Source of the DNA: Streptomyces camelliae | GTDB lineage: Bacteria > Actinomycetota > Actinomycetes > Streptomycetales > Streptomycetaceae | DNA: 64,000 nt | Direction: 5' to 3' | Assembly: GCF_027625935.1 (NCBI RefSeq) | Contig: NZ_CP115300.1 | Coordinates: forward strand, 4,774,001-4,838,000 | Part shown: one piece after another, positions 58,925-64,000 of the stretch | How positions within the stretch are numbered: position 1 is the first letter of the stretch | Layout of the letters: the number at the start of each line of letters is the position of its first letter | The notes under the pieces: generated by a model | What the model saw: only the letters and a program-made list of their open reading frames with translations | What the model was told of the DNA's origin: nothing | Databases searched by the model: none | Position numbers and translations under genes: made by a program

Positions 58925-60031
58925 TCACTGTGCCGTACGGCTCGCGCGGGCCTCGGCCATCCGCTGCTCGGCGATCCGGTCGGCCGCGGCGGCCGGCGGA
59001 ATCCCGTCCTCCTTCGCACGTGCGAAGATTGCGAGCGTGGTGTCGAAGATCTTCGCCGCCTTCGCCCTGCACCGGTCGAAGTCGAAGCCGTGCAGCTCGT
59101 CGGCGACCTGGATGACCCCGCCGGCGTTCACCACGTAGTCCGGCGCGTAGAGGATCCCGCGGTCGGCGAGGTCCTTCTCCACACCCGGGTGCGCGAGCTG
59201 GTTGTTGGCCGCGCCGCACACCACCTTCGCGGTCAGCACCGGGACGGAGGCGTCGTTCAGGGCGCCACCGAGCGCGCAGGGCGCATAGATGTCGAGCCCC
59301 TCGACGCGGATCAGCGCCTCGGTGTCGGCGACGGCCGTCACGCCCGCCGGGTACTGATCGAGGATCCGCTGGACGACGTCCGTGCGCACGTCCGTGATCA
59401 CGACCTCGGCGCCCTCGTCCCGCAGGTGCTTGACCAGGTGGTGGCCGACCTTGCCGACGCCGGCGATGCCGACCTTGCGGCCGCGCAGCGAGGGGTCGCC
59501 CCACAGATGCTGGGCGGAGGCGCGCATGCCCTGGTAGACGCCGAACGCGGTGAGCACGGAGGAGTCGCCGGCGCCGCCGTTCTCGGGGGAGCGGCCGGTG
59601 GTCCAGCGGCACTCGCGGGCCACGACGTCCATGTCGGCGACGTACGTGCCGACGTCGCAGGCGGTGACGTAGCGCCCGCCGAGCGAGGCGACCATACGGC
59701 CGTAGGCGAGGAGCAGCTCCTCGGTCTTGTCGCGCTCCGGGTCGCCGATGATGACGGCCTTGCCTCCGCCGTGGTCCAGCCCGGCCATGGCGTTCTTGTA
59801 CGACATCCCGCGCGCGAGGTTGAGGGCGTCGGCGACGGCCGCGGCCTCGGTGGCGTACGGGTAGAAGCGCGTGCCGCCGAGGGCGGGGCCCAGGGCGGTG
59901 GAGTGGATGGCGATCACGGCCTTGAGGCCGCTGGCGCGGTCCTGGCAGAGCACGACCTGCTCATGGCCGCCCTGGTCCGAGTGGAACAGGGTGTGCAGGA
60001 CCTCGGCTGACGCGCCGGTTACGTCGGTCAC
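58925..60031 (-). CDS. vdh: Valine (branched-chain amino acid) dehydrogenase
   Basis: The 368-aa NAD-dependent enzyme deaminates valine, leucine and isoleucine, feeding acyl-CoA precursors to polyketides. It shows [12 protein letters not shown] (substrate site), the catalytic Lys in [19 protein letters not shown], the Rossmann motif [14 protein letters not shown] and CGAANNQL. The start is GTG 60031 ([10 protein letters not shown]). Position next to bldC supports vdh rather than another Leu/Phe/Val dehydrogenase. It is divergent from the gene at 60244. Confidence 0.93.
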   Translation of the reverse strand: MTDVTGASAEVLHTLFHSDQGGHEQVVLCQDRASGLKAVIAIHSTALGPALGGTRFYPYATEAAAVADALNLARGMSYKNAMAGLDHGGGKAVIIGDPERDKTEELLLAYGRMVASLGGRYVTACDVGTYVADMDVVARECRWTTGRSPENGGAGDSSVLTAFGVYQGMRASAQHLWGDPSLRGRKVGIAGVGKVGHHLVKHLRDEGAEVVITDVRTDVVQRILDQYPAGVTAVADTEALIRVEGLDIYAPCALGGALNDASVPVLTAKVVCGAANNQLAHPGVEKDLADRGILYAPDYVVNAGGVIQVADELHGFDFDRCRAKAAKIFDTTLAIFARAKEDGIPPAAAADRIAEQRMAEARASRTAQ

Positions 60032-60243
60032 TGTGGTGACTCCTGTGCAAGTAGCGGCGAGTGGGGCGGAACCCCGTACGGGTGGCGGGGTGCCGTGCCC
60101 TGAGCGTAGAGCCTCGGCAGAACCACCGTCCGTGCAGTGTTCAGGATCACTCTCGCGGGCCGCTCGCGCACGTATGTCCGTGGGACGATTTGCAGTGGTT
60201 TTGCAGCGGTTTTCGAGCCGGGCCCGGTGGGGAGGGAGCAGGC

Positions 60244-61086
60244 GTGCCGAAGGTGTCCTCCGTGGTCGTCCCCTATGCCGCGTACCTGCGCGTGTACGAG
60301 CCGCTGGGTGCCTTCGCGGAGCCGGAGCGCAGCCACTGGGCCCGCTACGCCCGCCGCCCCGACCGCCCCTCCTACCAGGACGAACTGCGCCGCTCCCTCG
60401 CCGACTTGCTGCCCACCCCGCCGGTCGCCGTACCGGTGCACGAGAGCGGCGACGCCTTCGTGGCGGAGGTCGACGGTGTGGTCTGCGTGTGCCCCTGGCG
60501 GACCCGGCTGCGCGGCTGGCAGGCGCTGGAGGAGCTGGCGGACGAGCTGCCCGCGCCGGTGCTGGACGCGGTGCTGCCGCCGGTGGTGCGCCGCCAGGCG
60601 GCTCAGGACTACGAGCGCTGGCTCGCCCGCAATCCCGACGCCCGCCCGTGGATCCGCACGGCGACCTGGCAGGTGCCGCTGAACTGGTTCGTGCTGGTCT
60701 CCGACGAGGAGCGGCGCTACGAGAAGGGGACCGCCGAGGTGCCCCCGCTGCTGCGCTACCGCACGCCGATGGTGCAGGCCCGGCGCCGGGTGGCGCGGGC
60801 GCTGCGCACGCTGAAGGACACCGTCGAGGAGGGCCCGCTGATCGACGGTCTGGTGGACGTCGGCCGCTGGCTGGAGGAGTTCCATCCGCGCTCGCTGGTG
60901 GAGCTGGACTACGGCGGCCTGGTGCACGTGCTGCCGGCCGGCGAGCTGGAGGGCGATCACTCGGCGGCGGACGTGGCCGCCGGCATCGAGGCGCTGCGCC
61001 GCGGCGACGGGACGGCGGCAGGGGAGGCGTACGGGCGCCTGGTGGAGCGCTGGCGGTCGGTACGGGACCGGCGCTCGGCCAACTGA
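60244..61086 (+). CDS. Conserved hypothetical Streptomyces protein
   Basis: The 280-aa protein begins [20 protein letters not shown] and is rich in Arg and Glu, with no membrane segment. It has a central [28 protein letters not shown] and a C-terminal [18 protein letters not shown]. No known domain is recognised; relatives sit in the same place beside vdh and bldC in other Streptomyces, as far as I recall. GTG 60244 has GGAGGGAG upstream; the frame extends back to 60061. Function unknown. Confidence 0.82.
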   Translation: MPKVSSVVVPYAAYLRVYEPLGAFAEPERSHWARYARRPDRPSYQDELRRSLADLLPTPPVAVPVHESGDAFVAEVDGVVCVCPWRTRLRGWQALEELADELPAPVLDAVLPPVVRRQAAQDYERWLARNPDARPWIRTATWQVPLNWFVLVSDEERRYEKGTAEVPPLLRYRTPMVQARRRVARALRTLKDTVEEGPLIDGLVDVGRWLEEFHPRSLVELDYGGLVHVLPAGELEGDHSAADVAAGIEALRRGDGTAAGEAYGRLVERWRSVRDRRSAN

Positions 61087-61099
61087 CCCTGTGGGCCGA

Positions 61100-61113
61100 G
61101 TGACGTACGTCAC
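61100..61113. promoter_or_regulatory. Crp-box-like perfect palindrome
   Basis: GTGACGTACGTCAC is a 14-bp perfect palindrome and matches the GTG-N6-GNCAC consensus reported for S. coelicolor Crp. It lies 14 bases after the stop of the preceding gene and about 515 bp before bldC. Confidence 0.55.
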
Positions 61114-61371
61114 AGCTGATACGGCGTCGGACAGCGTACGGTCAACCGCACTTCACCTACTGATGGGACGTTGGCCCCGATCCGGGCGTATGTCTCAAGC
61201 GTGACGGAAGCGTGATGGACCGCACGTACAGGGCCCTTGCGCCTCTTGCCCCTCCTCATGCCAAAATAGGACAAGGAGTCCGGGGAGGGCTCCGTTCGCC
61301 CAACTGTGCTCCATTGTGGGCGGAATCTCAGCATTGCACGCTTTGGGGGGTCTGGTGACTCCTGATCGTCC

Positions 61372-61388
61372 TGTGACTGATCGTCACA
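61372..61388. promoter_or_regulatory. TGTGAC/GTCACA inverted repeat upstream of bldC
   Basis: TGTGAC (61372-61377) and GTCACA (61383-61388) are exact inverted arms with a 5-base spacer. This is one base longer than the Crp spacing, so the binding protein is uncertain. Confidence 0.4.
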
Positions 61389-61628
61389 GTGGCGTGACTG
61401 TCCGCTATGGCATGGTCCATCGGCTTCCGTCGCTGATGAACACCTGGGAGGGCAATTCCATCGGTTTGGCCGACGCGGCTGGACAGATGGTGTAGTTGTA
61501 GTGCCGAGGACAAGCCGTTCGTCCTATAACCGACTCGACTCGCGTCCGCCATTTCGGGCAACGCGGGTCAAGGTGCAGAATTTAGAGGAAAGAACCGAGA
61601 AGGTTCGGTTCTCCCGAGGAGGCCGCTC

Positions 61629-61835
61629 ATGACCGCTCGCACCCCTGATGCCGAGCCGCTGCTGACCCCGGCTGAGGTCGCCACCATGTTCCGTGTCGAC
61701 CCCAAGACGGTCACGCGGTGGGCGAAGGCCGGCAAGCTCACGTCCATCCGCACGCTCGGCGGGCACCGCCGCTACCGCGAGGCCGAGGTTCGCGCTCTGC
61801 TCGCGGGCATCCCGCAGCAGCGCAGCGAGGCCTGA
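61629..61835 (+). CDS. bldC: Developmental regulator BldC
   Basis: The 68-aa protein is a single MerR-like winged helix-turn-helix: LLTPAEVATMFRVDPKTVTR, WAKAGKLTSIRTLGGHRRYR, and EAEVRALLAGIP. It lacks any effector or dimerisation domain, the mark of BldC, which binds head-to-tail on direct repeats and delays entry into sporulation. GAGGAGG lies 6 bases upstream of the ATG. The gene is monocistronic, ended by a strong U-tract terminator. Confidence 0.97.
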   Translation: MTARTPDAEPLLTPAEVATMFRVDPKTVTRWAKAGKLTSIRTLGGHRRYREAEVRALLAGIPQQRSEA

Positions 61836-61993
61836 ACAACCGCATAACCGGGCAAACCGGCTGGTCCCCCCATCAGTCGAGGTGCCCGAAACACTAGCTC
61901 CAAGCGACGCGGGACCTGCCCCAACAGGCCCCACGCCCAAGCCGAACAGACCGTTGTTCAGAAGTTGTCGGCAGCGACACAGGGTGCGTCGTA

Positions 61994-62032
61994 GATCGCG
62001 CTGGACTCCGCCGGGTCCAGCGCGATCTTTTT
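61994..62032 (+). terminator. bldC terminator with U-tract
   Basis: GATCGCGCTGGAC pairs exactly with 62015-62027 (13 bp, 8-base loop), followed by TTTTT (62028-62032). A full U-tract is unusual in this genome. It ends a 3' UTR of about 160 bases. Confidence 0.9.
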
Positions 62033-62123
62033 GTGCGCCGGCCGGGTGCGGGGCGGCCTGTGAGCGGCCTTGTCGGAGTCTGGGGAGGGCTGTCGGAACG
62101 ACTGTGCGTGACCTCGGGGTGCG

Positions 62124-62208
62124 GTGCAATTGCACATATTAAATTGACCACTTGTATGACGGTGGTAAGTACCGCCCTTTCAAAAACTCATGCGGTGACT
62201 CCCGTCAC
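62124..62208 (+). promoter_or_regulatory. AT-rich, palindrome-rich promoter-like region without an obvious gene
   Basis: GTGCAATTGCAC (62124-62135) is a perfect palindrome. TTGACC (62144-62149) and TAAGTA (62166-62171), with a 16-bp spacer, form a good vegetative-type promoter on the plus strand. GTGACTCCCGTCAC (62195-62208) matches GTG-N6-GNCAC, placed just after the predicted start. The only gene downstream on this strand is none for over 1 kb; the transcript would be antisense to the DUF6274 gene. Confidence 0.45.
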
Positions 62209-62302
62209 ACGCCTGGGCGGTTGTTGCCGACAGCCTGTGTGCGCTAGTGGAGCGTCAGGTTCCAGCGTCCCACGTGCGGTGCGGAGTTGGGGCCGCCGTC
62301 GG

Positions 62303-62494
62303 TCACGCCGGCCGAGGAGTTTCGTCTCCGGCGCCGTCGTCATCCGTGTCCGGCGTCCGTGGGCCGGCGTCCATCGCCAGCCGCAGCAGGTGATGGCAGA
62401 CGGCGCAGTGGCGAGTGAGGTGCCGGTAGGACGAGGCGGCCGCCAGATGCGCCCTCAACAGCGCCCGCGTCTCATGCCTGACCGTTGCCCCCAT
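62303..62494 (-). CDS. DUF6274-type small protein
   Basis: The 63-aa protein opens MGATVRHETRALLRAHLAAA and has a His/Cys cluster (RHLTRHCAVCHHLLRLAM) that could bind a metal ion, followed by an acidic Asp/Thr tail. ATG 62494 has a near-perfect GGAGGTGG ribosome site. I associate the family with DUF6274 from memory. Function unknown. Confidence 0.75.
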   Translation of the reverse strand: MGATVRHETRALLRAHLAAASSYRHLTRHCAVCHHLLRLAMDAGPRTPDTDDDGAGDETPRPA

Positions 62495-62756
62495 ACCCCA
62501 CCTCCAGAGACCCGGCGAAAGCAGGCCCTGCCTTCTGCCTACCGACCGAATGTGACGCCGTCAAGGGAACCGGGGGGTCTGGGGCAGGGCGGTGGGGCCG
62601 AGGGACCCCAGGGGGGCCTGGAGGGGGCCGAGAGGAGGCCTGGAAGGGGGGAGGGCTCTTTCGGGGCCGCCGACGGCAAAGGGGGCGCTCCAGTGGCCAC
62701 ATCGGGAGGGCCTTCACGGGGGCTGGGCGAAACGGAATGCCGAAGTGCCCAGCATC

Positions 62757-63023
62757 CGGCTCCGCCGCGGGCGCGGCCTCCGTCTTGAGGGGGTGGTGGG
62801 GGCGGTGGTGTGGTGCATGCGATGAGGCCCGCTTCCCTTGCGGGGTGCGGGCCTCAGTCTCGGTGCGGTCCTGACGGGATTTGCCGTGTCTGATTGCGGC
62901 TGCGCCGCGGGCGCGGCCTCCGTCTTGAGGGGGTGGTGGGGGCGGTGGTGTGGTGCACGCGATGAGGCCCGCTCCCCTTGCGGGGTGCGGGCCTCACTTT
63001 CGATGCGGTCCTGACGGGATTTG
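62757..63023. repeat. 140-bp tandem duplication including the tRNA-Asp 3' end
   Basis: The segment 62757-62883 recurs at 62897-63023 with about 95% identity, at a 140-bp offset. Each copy contains a GATGAGGCCCGC hairpin (terminator) and GCGGTCCTGACGGGATTTG; in the right copy this is the last 17 bases of tRNA-Asp. The 62495-62756 stretch next to it is G-rich low-complexity sequence without a gene. Confidence 0.88.
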
Positions 63024-63080
63024 AACCCGCGGCCTCCACCTTGACAGGGTGGCGAGCACTCCAAACTGCTCCACAGGACC
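63006..63080 (-). tRNA. tRNA-Asp (anticodon GTC)
   Basis: The 75-nt minus-strand tRNA has acceptor GGTCCTG/CAGGACC, anticodon stem CCACC/GGTGG with loop CTGTCAA, and T arm CGCGGGTTCAAATCCCG. The discriminator is G. CCA is not encoded. A partial copy of its 3' end lies 140 bp downstream. Confidence 0.96.
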
Positions 63081-63177
63081 AGGTTTCGCGGCGCTTGGCT
63101 TGGTGCGTTGCGCTGCGAGATGAGACTGTACAGGAGGTGGGGCCGCCTGGTCGAACTCACCCCCTGTGCACGCGTGA

Positions 63178-64000
63178 TTACGGCACAGCGGCGTCGATCG
63201 CCTTCACGATCCGCTTGTCGGAGACGGGGTAGGCCGTGCCGAGGGCGTGGGCGAAGTAGCTGACCCTCAGCTCCTCGATCATCCAGCGGATGTCCAGGAC
63301 CGCCTGGGGGACCGGACGGCCCTTCGGGAGCTGTTCCAGGAGCCAGGCGTACTCGTCCCGCATCTCGTGGACCTTCTCCATGCGTGTGGTGTCCCGCTGG
63401 ACGTTCGTCGGCATCTGCTGGAGCCTGCGGTCCGCCGCCACCAGGTAGCGCATCAGGTCGGGCAGGCGGCGTATGCCGGCCCACGTCACGAAGCCGGGCT
63501 TCACGAGGGCGTCCAACTGCCCCCGGACGTCCGTCAGGTTCGCCAGCAGCGCGGGGCTGCGGGTGGCCTTCAGACGGCGTTCACAGGCCTGCCAGGCGGC
63601 CAGCACCTGCTGCACCTGGGCGACCGTACGGACCGTCGTGTCCACGATCTCGGCGCGGACCTTGTCGTACAGCTTCCGGTACGACTCCTCGTCCCACACC
63701 GGCCCGCCGAAGTCCGCGATCAGCTTGTCGGCCGCCGCCATCGCGCAGTCGTCGAACAACGCCTGGACGGAGCCGTGCGGATTCGCCGAGAGCGCCAGCT
63801 TCTGGGCATTGGTCAGCTTCTCGGACGCGAACTTCGCCGGGTTCACCGGGATGTTGCGCAGGATCAGCCGCCGGGTGCCCTGCCACATGGCTTCCGCCTG
63901 CTCGGCCTCCGTGTCGAAGAGCCGGACCGAGACCGTGTCGCCGTCGTCCACCAGCGCCGGGTACGCCTTCACCGGCTGGCCGGCCCGCCGCGTCTCGAAG
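63178..64000 (-). CDS. hrpA: HrpA-type ATP-dependent RNA helicase (C-terminal part only)
   Basis: The minus-strand frame ends at TGA/TAA 63178 and is open to the window edge, giving about 273 C-terminal residues. They match the DUF3418 tail of HrpA-like DEAH helicases: RRLILRNIPVNPAKF, KLTNAQKLALSANPHGS, LIADFGGPVWDEESY, FVTWAGIRRLPDLMRYL and the end WMIEELRVSYFAHALGT. The helicase core lies outside the window, so the assignment rests on this tail. HrpA acts on RNA, including mRNA processing. Confidence 0.88.
   Translation of the reverse strand, partial: FETRRAGQPVKAYPALVDDGDTVSVRLFDTEAEQAEAMWQGTRRLILRNIPVNPAKFASEKLTNAQKLALSANPHGSVQALFDDCAMAAADKLIADFGGPVWDEESYRKLYDKVRAEIVDTTVRTVAQVQQVLAAWQACERRLKATRSPALLANLTDVRGQLDALVKPGFVTWAGIRRLPDLMRYLVAADRRLQQMPTNVQRDTTRMEKVHEMRDEYAWLLEQLPKGRPVPQAVLDIRWMIEELRVSYFAHALGTAYPVSDKRIVKAIDAAVP

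Larger units (their letters stand above)
61087..61628. other. 542-bp region upstream of bldC
   Basis: No protein gene is supported here. The region holds a Crp-type palindrome at 61100-61113, a second TGTGAC/GTCACA repeat at 61372-61388 and, next to bldC, AT-richer sequence (61490-61610) likely to contain promoters. A long leader is possible. GAGGAGG (61616-61622) is the bldC ribosome site. Confidence 0.5.

Noticed and set aside
61214..61370. Short frame starting at an ATG near 61214 upstream of bldC
   Set aside because: Weak ribosome site, no recognisable family and a composition unlike coding DNA here; more likely bldC leader.
61894..62151. Minus-strand 85-codon frame beside bldC
   Set aside because: It covers the bldC terminator, lacks a ribosome site and resembles no protein.
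62757..63080. Active integrative element at tRNA-Asp
   Set aside because: Only 140 bp separates the copies and no integrase or cargo is present; duplication explains it.

Overview
The window is about 72% GC with extreme GC3 codon bias. It carries bldC, sigF/sigN-type sporulation sigma factors, an Lsr2-like nucleoid protein, valine dehydrogenase, HGxxPAAW- and DUF3073-type small proteins and many GTG starts. This is a Streptomyces chromosome core segment. From memory, the gene order (two-component pair, sigN, sigF, tadA, upp, ffs/dnaX, purD, purC, lsr2-like, purSQL, purF, purM, vdh, bldC) parallels the S. coelicolor SCO4020-SCO4095 region. That synteny is recalled knowledge, not computed here.

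Layout. 1-3 kb: a truncated MarR gene, an HGxxPAAW-like membrane protein, a BRO-N domain protein and a DUF2797 protein. 3-9.1 kb: an overlapping four-gene operon of response regulator, histidine kinase, GT2-GtrA glycosyltransferase and GT39 membrane glycosyltransferase. 9.1-11.4 kb: a DHA2 efflux pump under a perfect 34-bp palindrome, then a TetR regulator. 11.4-16 kb (minus): an F420/FMN split-barrel oxidoreductase, a YceI protein, and a MarR-MFS operon in which the transporter has three fused carboxypeptidase-regulatory-like domains. 16-24 kb: a lipoprotein, SigN, SigF, a Dabb protein, tRNA-Ser(CGA), TadA and its partner protein, upp and a LytR_C protein, plus small proteins of 59 and 41 aa. 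24-26.4 kb: HdeD and HhH-GPD genes. 26.5-31 kb: an iron-box-controlled operon of Ntn-hydrolase acylase, siderophore-type GNAT, cupin_5 and SDR. 31-37.8 kb: CopC-CopD, a secreted trypsin with VCBS-like repeats, an AraC remnant, a cysteine-desulfurase-like enzyme and a divergent LysR gene. 37.9-42 kb: tRNA-Ser(GGA), SRP RNA, dnaX, purD. 42-48 kb: a degenerate M48-like protein, a dimethylformamidase-like protein flanked by 19-bp tandem repeats, purC, three tRNA-Gly genes and a decayed LuxR-type response regulator. 48-58.3 kb: lsr2-like, purSQL, an MFS/TetR pair, a MDMPI-type protein, a META lipoprotein, purF, purM. 58.3-64 kb: DUF3073, vdh, an unknown protein, bldC, DUF6274, tRNA-Asp and the 3' part of hrpA.

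How the parts work together. PurF, PurD, PurSQL, PurM and PurC supply most of the PRPP-to-IMP pathway and lie within 18 kb, but in separate transcription units. SigF, SigN and BldC are developmental regulators. The most interesting unit is the iron-regulated acylase/acyltransferase operon at 26.5-31 kb, which looks like an undescribed siderophore-tailoring or recycling module. The acylase also carries about fifteen 27-bp tandem repeats inside its catalytic chain. A recurring oddity is short tandem duplication at gene 3' ends (GT39, sigF, upp/LytR_C, tRNA-Asp).
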